Below, one piece after another: positions 7,213 to 15,143 of a stretch of DNA of 15,572 bases. Under the pieces are notes generated by a model that worked only from the letters and a program-made list of their open reading frames with translations, did not search any database and was not told where the DNA came from. Numbering within the stretch: the stretch's first letter is position 1; each line of letters opens with the position of its first letter. Source of the stretch: Candidatus Cloacimonadota bacterium (GTDB lineage: Bacteria > Cloacimonadota > Cloacimonadia > Cloacimonadales > Cloacimonadaceae). A program made the position numbers and the translations under genes. The stretch spans positions 1 to 15,572 of the forward strand of contig JAQUHL010000009.1 of assembly GCA_028683635.1 (NCBI GenBank). Reading direction: 5' to 3'.

Positions 7213-8271
7213 CTGTAAATTCTGTATAATCCCATTCTCCCTACATTCCGAGAGAGTTCTTATATCCCGGATCAGAGTAGAGATATGTTCTTCCCTGGTG
7301 GTAAAGGAACACATCAGCCGGGCCTCGTGGATCACTTCATCCCACATATAGAACATATACCTGGGCTGCAGAGCTTTGATCCACTCGGGAGGAAGGATAA
7401 CAAACACCGCATTGGCCTGTACCTTTTGAGTGACCCGCACCTGAGGGAATTGGTCAAGCTCTTGGGCCAAAAGGCTGGCCATGCGATTGGCATGGAGAGC
7501 GCAGCTTCTCCAGAGCTCATCCTGCAGATATGCTTTGTATTGGGCTGCTATGAACCGTGCTTTGGAATAGAGCTGGCTGGCCTGTTTGCGAAAATAGAGG
7601 ATGTTTTGGGTAAGTTCGGGGACGAAACTGATGATCGCCTCTCCAAACATCATACCGTTTTTTGTGCCTCCAAAGCTGACGACATCAGCACCGACCTCCG
7701 AAGTCATGGCTTTCAGGCTAACCCCAAGATAGGCTGCGGCATTGGCCAGGCGGGCTCCATCTATGTGTAACAGCAGGCCTTTGCTATGGACATATTCTGC
7801 CAGGGCGGATAGCTCGTCCAGGCTGTAGGCGGTGCCATATTCGGTGCTTTGGGAGATCGATACAATCTTCTTCTGGGAGTGGTGCTGATCTCCCCTTCCT
7901 CCCAGGGCAGGTTCGATCAGTTCAGGACTGAGCTTGCCATCAGGAGTATTGATGGGCAGCAGCCTGGCCTGAGTAAACTTTTGCACCGCTCCGCACTCAT
8001 CGACGTTTATGTGCGAAGTATGCGGGCAGAGTACGGCATTGAATGAATGAAGCAAGGCCTGAAGACTGATGACGTTTGCTCCGGTGCCTGTCATCACCAT
8101 CCAGATATCACAATTACCGCCGAAGCTATCCCTGAGCAGGGCGATCACCTCTTCGGTGTAGGGATCGTCACCATAACCAAAGCAAAAGCCCTGGTTCACT
8201 TCGCTTAAGGCTGCCATGACCAAAGGGTGGACGGCACTGTGGTTGTCACTGCCAAAACTGATCTCTTGCAT
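7210..8271 (-). CDS. ltaE: Low-specificity L-threonine aldolase-type PLP enzyme
   Basis: The product has 353 residues, the usual length for the family. It cleaves L-threonine or L-allo-threonine to glycine and acetaldehyde using pyridoxal phosphate in the cytoplasm. Family marks are SFGSDNHSAVHP near the N-terminus, MTGTGANVISLQ (cofactor phosphate binding), HTSHINVDECGA, QSTEYGTAYS, HIDGARLANAAA with the cofactor-contacting Asp171, and SFGGTKNG with Lys204 as the Schiff-base lysine. These place it in the beta-eliminating lyase/threonine aldolase family. The start is ATG at 8269-8271 read leftward, with GGAGAG (complement of 8275-8280) just upstream. It is a single gene, convergent with the propeller gene and divergent from dnaN, bracketed by repeat copies B and C. 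Its TGA stop lies inside the end of copy B, so the original C-terminus may have been altered by that insertion. Exact substrate preference among threonine and related beta-hydroxy amino acids cannot be told from sequence. Confidence 0.9.
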   Translation of the reverse strand: MQEISFGSDNHSAVHPLVMAALSEVNQGFCFGYGDDPYTEEVIALLRDSFGGNCDIWMVMTGTGANVISLQALLHSFNAVLCPHTSHINVDECGAVQKFTQARLLPINTPDGKLSPELIEPALGGRGDQHHSQKKIVSISQSTEYGTAYSLDELSALAEYVHSKGLLLHIDGARLANAAAYLGVSLKAMTSEVGADVVSFGGTKNGMMFGEAIISFVPELTQNILYFRKQASQLYSKARFIAAQYKAYLQDELWRSCALHANRMASLLAQELDQFPQVRVTQKVQANAVFVILPPEWIKALQPRYMFYMWDEVIHEARLMCSFTTREEHISTLIRDIRTLSECRENGIIQNLQ

Positions 8272-8298
8272 GATCTCTCCAGAAGATAATTAATATTC

Positions 8299-8384
8299 TT
8301 CGAAATGACATAATCCAGGCCCATCCCGTAGCCCTATATGAATGGGGCGCTGCCCCATACCCCGTTGAATTTTGTCATTTCAAT
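8299..8384. repeat. Palindromic repeat copy C
   Basis: TTCGAAATGACATAATCC (8299-8316) and GAATTTTGTCATTTCAA (8367-8383) form imperfect terminal inverted repeats around a central hairpin ATGGGGC-GCT-GCCCCAT (8342-8358) and the shared ACCCCGTTGAA. It has the same orientation as copies A and B, on the other side of the aldolase gene. It lies about 28 bases upstream of the aldolase start, so it probably sits in or beside that gene's promoter or leader. Confidence 0.83.
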
Positions 8385-8771
8385 TTGGAATCTATGTTCT
8401 GAAGATCAAGACCGCAAAAGCAGGGAGGAAGTCAAGAGAAAATGCGTTCTCCCTTACTCTCCGGCCGTGAGTTTGGCGTGACCAAAGCGAGACAAATTGA
8501 TGCTACGGGCAGAATAGGGGCAGGCACAAGGGTCTGCCCCCGCGTTGCGAGGAGTGTAAACCAATTTTTGCCAGACAAGTAGTCTATGTTACGGACAGGC
8601 TGAAGCCCTGCCCTCGCCTAATCCGGATCATACCCCAAAAAAAACCCTTCGCCAAACTGCGTCTTGGTCAGATCCGCGTATCTCTGCGTGAACCCCATAC
8701 TCCCCCAGAGCACTTTTTTATTGACGAAATTCAAAGCGGAATTTTCCTTGAGAAAATAGCTAAAGTACATA
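8385..8771. other. Gene-free stretch upstream of dnaN with small inverted repeats
   Basis: No convincing gene was found in this stretch. It holds two G/C-rich hairpins: GGGGCAG/CTGCCCC (8517-8523 and 8534-8540) and CAGGC-TGAA-GCCCTG (8596-8610). It also holds a run of imperfect TGCGTC/CGCGTA/TGCGTG units at about 8656-8692. A TTGACG at 8721-8726 has no good -10 partner. The promoter for dnaN and the following genes should lie here but I could not place it. No cluster of DnaA boxes is visible, so there is no sign of the replication origin. Confidence 0.6.
8517..8540. repeat. G/C-rich inverted repeat, REP-like
   Basis: A 7-bp perfect stem, GGGGCAG with CTGCCCC, surrounds a 10-base loop. The wording resembles short intergenic palindromes scattered through many bacterial genomes. 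A related hairpin with CAGGC and GCCCTG follows at 8596-8610. Function is unknown; it is not followed by a T-run, so it is not a standard terminator. Confidence 0.45.
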
Positions 8772-8780
8772 GGGGAGAAA

Positions 8781-9944
8781 ATGAAAATAGCAGTCGAAAA
8801 GAAGGAACTGATACAATATATCCAGCACCTCGCCAGTGTCGTTCCCACCAAAAATCCTTCGCCTATTTTAATGAATTATCTTGTCAAAGCAGATGAAACA
8901 AACAACCTTATCGAAATCACCGCTTCCGATCTTGAGATTACGGCAATCGTCCAATTTTCCGCCACGGTTCACGAAGGCGGAGCCATAGCAGTTTCTGCCA
9001 GGCATCTGAACGAGATCATTGCTTCCCTGCCAGACCAGGTGATCAATATGTACACCGAAGAGGAGCTGCTCAAAATCAATTGTGAAAAGATCGATTTCAG
9101 CCTGATGATTGCAGACCACACCCTCTTTCCGGTGATCCCCAAAGTTGCCCTGGATGATGCAATCAGCATCTCGGCAGAGCTCTTTCAGAAGATGATTGTC
9201 AAAACCAGCTTTGCAGTCTCCACAGACGTCAATCGTGCCGTGCTGACCGGAGTCTATTGGAGCATCAGGGACGACCATCACCTCATGGCTGCCACTGATG
9301 GACGCAAGGTTGCCGAGATCAAAATCCTCAATTCGAACCTGCGCAACCAGGACAGGAGCACTGCAGAGGACAACCTCTTCAACCAATCCCTTTCCGAAAC
9401 CATAGACCGGGTCATCCCCGTCAAGACCCTGAACTTCATCCAGAAGATCTATAACAGCAATTCCAAGGATCTCAAAATCCGGATCGAAAGCTCCCGCATT
9501 ATGTTTGCCTATGAAAACTACGTAATCTTTACCCACATTATCGAGCACAAGTATCCGGACTACCAAAAAGCCTTCATCAAAGATCTCCCCAATACGATCA
9601 TCATCGAAAAAGACCGCCTCAAAACAGCTATCCGCAGGGTGGCACTGGTAGCCCCGGACGACAACCTGCGCATCCGTTTTGAGATCGATCTCGACCACTT
9701 TGAAATCAACACCGTCAATCGTGATACCGGAGACGCCAAACAGTTTATGGATAACTATTCCTATCAAGGCAATGCCACCAGCGTTTCCTTCAACTACAAG
9801 TTCATCCTTTCCATCCTCGATGCGGTTGATACAGACAAGGTCAAGATCTCGCTGGGGTCTTCCAAAGATCCGCTCATGGTCTATAACGAGACCAGCCCCG
9901 AAGATCAGGAGATAACCTTCCTGCTGATGCCTCTGCGGTCCTGA
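8781..9944 (+). CDS. dnaN: DNA polymerase III beta subunit (sliding clamp)
   Basis: The product has 387 residues, within the family's usual 360-390. It forms the ring-shaped dimer that tethers the replicative polymerase to DNA and recruits repair proteins. Seen marks are the N-terminus MKIAVEKKELIQYIQHLASVV, PSPILMNYLVKA, LEITASDLEITA, the second-domain start (FQKMIVKTSFAVSTDVNRAVLTGV and LMAATDGRKVAEIKI), and the C-terminal FLLMPLRS, which matches the conserved xMPMR-type ending that closes the protein-binding pocket. GGGGAG at 8772-8777 places the start at ATG 8781. It is followed four bases later by recF, the classical dnaN-recF order. The usual preceding dnaA is absent from this window; the upstream gene is an unrelated aldolase on the other strand. 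Confidence 0.97.
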   Translation: MKIAVEKKELIQYIQHLASVVPTKNPSPILMNYLVKADETNNLIEITASDLEITAIVQFSATVHEGGAIAVSARHLNEIIASLPDQVINMYTEEELLKINCEKIDFSLMIADHTLFPVIPKVALDDAISISAELFQKMIVKTSFAVSTDVNRAVLTGVYWSIRDDHHLMAATDGRKVAEIKILNSNLRNQDRSTAEDNLFNQSLSETIDRVIPVKTLNFIQKIYNSNSKDLKIRIESSRIMFAYENYVIFTHIIEHKYPDYQKAFIKDLPNTIIIEKDRLKTAIRRVALVAPDDNLRIRFEIDLDHFEINTVNRDTGDAKQFMDNYSYQGNATSVSFNYKFILSILDAVDTDKVKISLGSSKDPLMVYNETSPEDQEITFLLMPLRS

Positions 9945-9948
9945 CGAC

Positions 9949-11037
9949 TTGTACCTGAAGAGTATAGCATTAAAGGATTTCAGATCATATAACAGCAGGG
10001 AATTTGGCTTTGAACCGCAAGGCGCATTGATCATCGGCGCCAATGGCTGCGGAAAGACCAATCTCTTTGAAGCAATTGCTTATTGCGGAATCGGGAAATC
10101 GATCAGATTTCACAGCGATGAGCAATTGCTTCGTTTTTCAGCCCCGGGTTTTTCGGTCTCCACCCTCTTCCAGAGCGATTTGGATCTGTCCCTCAAAATC
10201 CAGCTCAGTTACCAGCAGGGCAGGAAACTGCTCAAGATAGACGATCTTCCCATCCGTGCCTTAAGCACCCTCTTTTCCCAGGCCAAGATCATATACAGCG
10301 CTCCCGAGGATCTTATGCTGATAACAGGCAGCCCAAAACAGCGCCGGCAATATTTCGATCTCGCCATCTCCCAGCTCTACCCCGAATATGTGCCAGTCTT
10401 AAGGGCTTATCTGCATGTGGTGGAGCAGCGTAACAGCCTGCTGAAGAGGGATATCTGTGCCCTGGACAAAGCTTCTGCGAGCAGGGAAAAAGAGATCTGG
10501 GACAAAAGCTTCCTGGAAAAGATGGAGGCCGTTGAGGCCTATCGGCACCGCTATCTGAAACTGGTAAACGAAGGCTTTGCCGGAGGATTCAGTGGCTTCT
10601 CGGATTCGGTATCTCAGTGCCGGATCGAGTATCTGTCATCTGCCAGGAGCCTGCGTCAAAAAGCCTCCAATCAATATGAGATGCTCTGTCAGCTGCGCAA
10701 TCTCGAGGCCCGGGAAAGGCTCTATCAACGCAGTTTGCTGGGGGCACATCTGGATGATTATGAGTTCCTGATGAATGGCAAAAGCCTCAAGGTCTATGGC
10801 TCGCAGGGTCAGAAACGCATGAGCGTCATCATCCTCAAACTGATTCAGGCAGGCTTGATTAATGAAGTTACCGGCATTCGCCCCATCCTTCTCTTTGATG
10901 ATATCTTTGCCGAACTGGATCTGGTGAACCTGAAGAGCATCGTCTGCCTTCTCGATTACCGCTATCAGATCTTCATCGCCTCCCCCAAGGAAGAAATCAT
11001 ACCCCACTGGCAGGCACTGCCGGTTATCAGGTTGTGA
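9949..11037 (+). CDS. recF: DNA replication and repair protein RecF
   Basis: The product has 362 residues, a typical length. RecF is an SMC-like ATPase that, with RecO and RecR, helps load RecA at single-strand gaps. Motifs are the N-terminal MYLKSIALKDFRSYNSREF, Walker A GANGCGKTN (residues 30-38), an ABC-type signature around GSQGQKRMSVI (about 284), and Walker B ILLFDDIFAELD (about 313-324). The D-loop aspartate follows in the same stretch. The start is TTG 9949, four bases after the dnaN stop. It is chosen because an in-frame TGA lies at 9925-9927 and TTG is the only start that gives the full first beta-strand. No strong ribosome site precedes it, so translation probably depends on coupling to dnaN and yields lower amounts. 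Confidence 0.95.
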   Translation: MYLKSIALKDFRSYNSREFGFEPQGALIIGANGCGKTNLFEAIAYCGIGKSIRFHSDEQLLRFSAPGFSVSTLFQSDLDLSLKIQLSYQQGRKLLKIDDLPIRALSTLFSQAKIIYSAPEDLMLITGSPKQRRQYFDLAISQLYPEYVPVLRAYLHVVEQRNSLLKRDICALDKASASREKEIWDKSFLEKMEAVEAYRHRYLKLVNEGFAGGFSGFSDSVSQCRIEYLSSARSLRQKASNQYEMLCQLRNLEARERLYQRSLLGAHLDDYEFLMNGKSLKVYGSQGQKRMSVIILKLIQAGLINEVTGIRPILLFDDIFAELDLVNLKSIVCLLDYRYQIFIASPKEEIIPHWQALPVIRL

Positions 11038-11043
11038 GAAGCC

Positions 11044-12294
11044 ATGAGATGGACTAAGAGCATCATCGGCTGGATGTTTTATGATTTTGCCAATTCCGCA
11101 TTTACGACGATCATCGTATCTGTGGTTTACAGTGCCTATTTCGTGAAAAGCGTGGTCATTGGCGATCCCGGATATGGGGAAATGCTGTGGGGCAGGGCAG
11201 TGGCGATATCAATGACTCTGGTGGCAATTTCTGCTCCCATCTTTGGCGCTGTTGCCGACCACTCCCGTGCCAAGAAACGCTTTCTCTTTATCAACTGTTA
11301 TCTCACCATCATCTTTACCTCGCTGTTGTTCTTTGTGAAACAGGGAGATGTGATGCTGGGGATGATCCTCTTCATCATTGCCAATTTCGGATTCAATAGT
11401 GCCAATGTGTTCTACGACGCCTTCTTACCGGAGATCACCAGAAAGGAGGATATCGGCAAGACCTCCGGATATGGCTGGGCCTGGGGCTATGTGGGTGGAT
11501 TGGTCTCGCTGGTCTCTTCGCTGATTTTGCTTAAAACCAGTGAAAGCTATGTTCGCTATATCTTCCCCATGATCGGTTTGCATCTCTTTGTCTATTCTCT
11601 GGTTACTTTCGTCTGGCTCAAGGAGGTTCGCAGGCCTTCCCGACGCACCAACTACTTCAGGGTGGCTTACCAGCGGATTCGCTTTTCCCTGCTCAATGTG
11701 CGCAAGCTCAGCGAGCTATATCGCTACCTCATCAGCTATATGATATACAATTCGGGGATCTACACCGTCATCCTCTTCGCCGCCATCTATGGGATCAACC
11801 GCTTTGGCATGAGTATGCAGGATATGATTATCTATTTCATCTTTGCCCAGTTTTCCTCGATCCTGGGATCTCTGCTCTTTGGCTGGATAGCGGATAAAAC
11901 GGATGTGAAAGAATCTCTGGTGCTATCGCTTCTGATCTGGATCCTGGTGGTGGTCTGGGCCTTCTTTTGCCGAAGTTCGCTGGAGTATTATTGCGTGGGT
12001 TTCGTGGCAGGTCTGGCAATTGGCAGCAGCCAGGCCAACAGCCGAACCATGCTTTCCATCCTTACCCCCAAGGATAAACAGGCAGAATTTTTTGGATTTT
12101 ATACCTTGACGGGAAGGCTATCTTCAATTTTTGGTCCGCTATTATATGGAACGATCGCCTATTTTAGCGGTTCTATCCGTTTTGCCATCCTCTCTTTGAT
12201 CATCTTCTTCATCAGCGGATGGCTGATCCTGAACTCTGTGAAGCTGGATAAGGGCATTAGTGATGCCAACCTGCTTCTGCACAACAATCAGTAG
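11044..12294 (+). CDS. MFS transporter, UMF1/Atg22-like family
   Basis: The product has 416 residues with about 12 hydrophobic segments along its length. The opening KSIIGWMFYDFANSAFTTIIVSVVYSAYF is the hallmark of the Atg22/UMF1 branch of the major facilitator superfamily. Further family marks are ISAPIFGAVADHSRAKKRFL (the loop between helices 2 and 3), FGFNSANVFYDAFLPEI, SGYGWAWGYVGGL, and LFGWIADKTDVKESL before the second half. Yeast Atg22 exports amino acids from the vacuole; the bacterial relatives have no firmly known substrate, so none is assigned. It lies in the inner membrane. The gene starts six bases after the recF stop, and the next gene's ribosome site overlaps its stop codon, so it is likely co-transcribed with both. 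Pairing with a PotD-like protein could hint at polyamine or amino-acid traffic, but this is speculative. Confidence 0.88.
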   Translation: MRWTKSIIGWMFYDFANSAFTTIIVSVVYSAYFVKSVVIGDPGYGEMLWGRAVAISMTLVAISAPIFGAVADHSRAKKRFLFINCYLTIIFTSLLFFVKQGDVMLGMILFIIANFGFNSANVFYDAFLPEITRKEDIGKTSGYGWAWGYVGGLVSLVSSLILLKTSESYVRYIFPMIGLHLFVYSLVTFVWLKEVRRPSRRTNYFRVAYQRIRFSLLNVRKLSELYRYLISYMIYNSGIYTVILFAAIYGINRFGMSMQDMIIYFIFAQFSSILGSLLFGWIADKTDVKESLVLSLLIWILVVVWAFFCRSSLEYYCVGFVAGLAIGSSQANSRTMLSILTPKDKQAEFFGFYTLTGRLSSIFGPLLYGTIAYFSGSIRFAILSLIIFFISGWLILNSVKLDKGISDANLLLHNNQ

Positions 12295-12299
12295 AGGTG
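12294..12299 (+). promoter_or_regulatory. Shine-Dalgarno sequence overlapping the MFS stop codon
   Basis: GAGGTG begins at the last base of the TAG stop (12292-12294) and is six bases before ATG 12306. It selects ATG 12306 over the in-frame GTG 12297, which lies inside the ribosome site itself, and implies translational coupling of the two genes. Confidence 0.75.
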
Positions 12300-12305
12300 A
12301 TAAAC

Positions 12306-13355
12306 ATGAAAAAAATATCTATCCTGATCCTGCTCGTGGCTGTGTTGCTCGTCTTTTCCTGCCAGCCGAGCAAGAAGACTCTCTTCGTTTCCAATTGGAG
12401 CGATTATCTCGATCCGGATCTCAAAGCCAGGTTCGAAAAGGAAAACAACTGCGTGATCCGCCTTTCCACCTATGAATCAAACGAAAACATGCTCACCAAG
12501 ATCCTCAGTTCCAAGCAGTCCTACGATGTCGTCTTCCCCAGTGGCGACCACGTTACCATCATGCAGCTGAAAAACCTGCTGGAACCCCTGGATAAGGACA
12601 AGCTGAATAATTATGCCAATCTCGATCCTGCCATTCTCCTCAAGGCACAATCCTTCGATCCCGAAAATAAACATGCCGTTCCCTATTTCTGGGGACTCAC
12701 GGGGCTCATGTATAACAAAAAATACGTCCCCGAAGATCTGATAGCAAGTAAATCGTGGAAGATTTTAGAGGATAAATTCTGGAACTCAAAAAGCAAGATC
12801 ACGATGCTGGACGATGCCCGCGAGGTAGTGGGCGCAGCCCTGATCTCGGCAGGATATGATCCTAACGACGTATCTCAACCCGCCCTGAGCGCTGCCGCCT
12901 CGATCCTGGAAAGCTGGGATGCCAATATCACCCAGTTTGATTCCGATTCATACAAGAACGAAGTTCCGGATGGAACCACCTGGATAGCCCAGGCCTATAA
13001 TGGTGATGCCTTGCAGGTGCTTGCCGAAAATGAAGGAGTGAGCTTTTTCCTGCCCGGGGAAGGCGCTAGTCTCTGGATAGATTCGGTAGTGATCCTCAAA
13101 TCCTCCAAAAATAAGGATCTTGCCTATAAATTCATCGATTTCCTCCTCGATGCCGAAAACGCTAAAATCAATGCTGAATATACCAGCTATCCGACTCCCA
13201 ATTTACGTGCTTACGAACTCCTGGATGAAGAAGTAAAGAGCAATCCACTCATTTATCCGGACTCAGCCTATTTGGACAAATGTTATATGCTGAAGTTCCT
13301 GGGAGAAGACGTAAAACGCATCGATGCCATCTTCGAGCAAATAAAGACAAATTAG
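12306..13355 (+). CDS. potD: Spermidine/putrescine-binding lipoprotein (PotD-like)
   Basis: The product has 349 residues, a usual length for this periplasmic binding protein family. A lipoprotein signal (MKKISILILLVAVLLVFSC) puts the lipid on Cys19. Residues matching the PotD polyamine site are visible: NWSDYL (Trp31, Tyr34), DDAREVVGAALISAGYDP (Asp170 and Glu173, matching E. coli PotD D168/E171), TTWIAQAYNGDA, and LWIDSVV (Trp257, Asp259, matching W255/D257). The match supports a polyamine ligand; spermidine versus putrescine is not decided. Family members deliver polyamines to the PotABC transporter, but no potA, potB or potC lies in this window. It is therefore an orphan here, sitting between an MFS transporter and aspS. 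The stop is followed six bases later by aspS. The partner permease may be elsewhere in the genome. Confidence 0.88.
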   Translation: MKKISILILLVAVLLVFSCQPSKKTLFVSNWSDYLDPDLKARFEKENNCVIRLSTYESNENMLTKILSSKQSYDVVFPSGDHVTIMQLKNLLEPLDKDKLNNYANLDPAILLKAQSFDPENKHAVPYFWGLTGLMYNKKYVPEDLIASKSWKILEDKFWNSKSKITMLDDAREVVGAALISAGYDPNDVSQPALSAAASILESWDANITQFDSDSYKNEVPDGTTWIAQAYNGDALQVLAENEGVSFFLPGEGASLWIDSVVILKSSKNKDLAYKFIDFLLDAENAKINAEYTSYPTPNLRAYELLDEEVKSNPLIYPDSAYLDKCYMLKFLGEDVKRIDAIFEQIKTN

Positions 13356-13361
13356 GATATC

Positions 13362-15143
13362 ATGATCGACAATTTTGAAAACCTCACCCGCAGTCACTAT
13401 TGTGGTGCACTGTCCCTGGCCCAGCTTGGCCAGGAAGTCCGGATCATGGGCTGGGTGCACAAACGCAGGGATCTGGGAGGCCTGATCTTTATAGATCTCA
13501 GGGATGTCCAGGGTCTCGTTCAGGTGATCATCCCTCCGGAAAACCAGAGCGCTTTCTTCAAAGCAGAGAAAGTCCGCAATGAATATGTGATCGCCGTGCG
13601 AGGCATGGTGCAAGCCCGCAGTGCAGCCAATATAAACAAAAACCTCGCCACCGGAGAAGTGGAAGTCCTGGTCTCGGAGCTGTACGTGCTGAACGACACA
13701 CCTCCCCTGCCCATCCAGATCAACGATCTTGCCCTTGCCGATGAGGATCTCAGGCTCACCTACAGATATTTGGATCTGCGCCGGGAAAAGCTGCAAAGCA
13801 TCATCCGGATGCGGCACCAAATCACCAAAGCTATCCGTGAATATCTGAACGAGAGGGATTTTTACGAGATCGAAACTCCCGTCCTGGTGAAAAGCACTCC
13901 CGAGGGAGCCAGAGACTATCTGGTTCCCAGCAGAATCCAACCCGGGAAGTTCTATGCCCTTCCCCAGAGCCCGCAAATGCTCAAACAGCTACTGATGATT
14001 GCCGGCTTCGATCGCTATTACCAGATCGCCCGCTGTTTCCGGGACGAGGATCTGAGGGCCGACCGCCAGCCGGAATTTACCCAGATCGACATCGAACTCA
14101 GCTTTGTAAGCCAGGAGCAGATCTTCGAACTCCTCGAAGGCATGATGGCTCACCTCTTTAGGGAAGTGCTGCACCTTGAACTGCCCACTCCCTTTCCCAG
14201 GCTTAGTTACTACGATGCCATGAACCGTTTCGGCTGCGATAAACCGGATCTCAGATTTGCACTTGAACTCTGTGAGCTTAGCGACGTCTTCAAAAACTCC
14301 CAGTTTCAGGTGTTCAGTTCTGCCCTCACGAACGGAGGAGTAATCAAGGGGCTGGTGATCCCCCAGGCTGGTGTTTTTAGCAGAAAACAGCTTGATGAAC
14401 TGGTCGGACTGGCCCGTCATGTGGGAGGAAAGGGGCTTGCCTTTGTGAAGGTACAGGGAGGCTCGCTCGAAGCAGGAATCAGTAAATTCCTCTCTCCTGA
14501 AGAAAGCCAGGCTTTGCTGAACCGCTGCCAGGCCCGGGATGGAGATCTGGTTGCCATCGCTGCCGACAGCTTTGAGATGGCTTGCAAGATCCTTTCCGCC
14601 ATCAGGATCGAAGCCGCCAGCCGGCTGAAACTCATCCCCGAAGACACCTTCAGTTTTGTGTGGATCACATCCTTCCCTCTCTTTTCTTTTAACAGCGAGC
14701 ACAAGCGCTGGGAGCCTGCGCACCACATGTTTACCCTCCCCAAAAACGAACATATACCCTGGCTGGATGATCCCGCCAAAACCGGTGATATTCAGGGGCA
14801 GCTATATGATCTGGTCTGCAATGGAATGGAGCTCTCCTCCGGAAGCATACGCTGCCACCGTTATGACCTCCAGAAGAAGATCTTCGACATCCTGGGCTTC
14901 AGCGCTGAGGAACTCCAGGAACGTTTTGGATTCTTCCTTGAAGCTTTAAAATATGGAGCTCCGCCCCACGGAGGCATCGCCCCCGGTCTGGATCGCATCG
15001 TGATGATCATGAGCAAGGCCGATTCCATCCGGGACGTCATTGCCTTCCCCAAAACCCTCAAAGCCACAGATCTGATGCTCAATGCTCCGGATCACGTATC
15101 GGAAGAACAATGGCGGGAACTAAACCTGAAACCTATCAAATAA
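13362..15143 (+). CDS. aspS: Aspartate-tRNA ligase, bacterial type
   Basis: The product has 593 residues, the normal length of the bacterial enzyme. It charges tRNA-Asp with aspartate in the cytoplasm. The order of domains is an OB-fold anticodon-binding domain (about 1-110: VRIMGWVHKRRDLGGLIFIDL), the class II catalytic core with motif 1 (YLNERDFYEIETPVL), TPEGARDYLVPSR, the PQSPQMLKQLLM stretch, motif 2 (RCFRDEDLRADRQPEFTQ, from residue 224), the bacterial GAD insertion (about 290-420), and motif 3 GLDRIVMIM (from 542). Leu38 in RRDLGG corresponds to Leu30 of the discriminating E. coli enzyme rather than the His of non-discriminating ones, so it probably charges only tRNA-Asp. This is a tentative inference. 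AGGA at the potD stop is a weak ribosome site. purN overlaps its 3' end. Confidence 0.97.
   Translation: MIDNFENLTRSHYCGALSLAQLGQEVRIMGWVHKRRDLGGLIFIDLRDVQGLVQVIIPPENQSAFFKAEKVRNEYVIAVRGMVQARSAANINKNLATGEVEVLVSELYVLNDTPPLPIQINDLALADEDLRLTYRYLDLRREKLQSIIRMRHQITKAIREYLNERDFYEIETPVLVKSTPEGARDYLVPSRIQPGKFYALPQSPQMLKQLLMIAGFDRYYQIARCFRDEDLRADRQPEFTQIDIELSFVSQEQIFELLEGMMAHLFREVLHLELPTPFPRLSYYDAMNRFGCDKPDLRFALELCELSDVFKNSQFQVFSSALTNGGVIKGLVIPQAGVFSRKQLDELVGLARHVGGKGLAFVKVQGGSLEAGISKFLSPEESQALLNRCQARDGDLVAIAADSFEMACKILSAIRIEAASRLKLIPEDTFSFVWITSFPLFSFNSEHKRWEPAHHMFTLPKNEHIPWLDDPAKTGDIQGQLYDLVCNGMELSSGSIRCHRYDLQKKIFDILGFSAEELQERFGFFLEALKYGAPPHGGIAPGLDRIVMIMSKADSIRDVIAFPKTLKATDLMLNAPDHVSEEQWRELNLKPIK

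Noticed and set aside
7010..8384. Repeats A, B and C as a CRISPR array
   Set aside because: Copies are about 85 bp, internally palindromic and irregularly spaced, with a gene between them.
8442..8582. 46-codon frame starting MRSPLLSGREFG upstream of dnaN
   Set aside because: It runs through the GGGGCAG hairpin repeat; the GGAGG before it is about 14 bases from the ATG, and the peptide looks like translated repeat DNA.
8721..8750. TTGACG as a dnaN promoter -35 box
   Set aside because: No acceptable -10 hexamer lies 16-18 bases downstream (the sequence there is TTTTCCTT).
8385..8780. Replication origin next to dnaN
   Set aside because: No DnaA-box cluster or A+T-rich unwinding region is visible, and dnaA is not in the window.
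8618..8851. 77-codon minus-strand frame overlapping the dnaN start
   Set aside because: It covers the dnaN ribosome site and start region and shows no family features.
8868..10061. 397-codon open frame on the minus strand opposite dnaN
   Set aside because: It is the antisense shadow of dnaN, which has clear family motifs; the protein has no recognisable features and no ribosome site.
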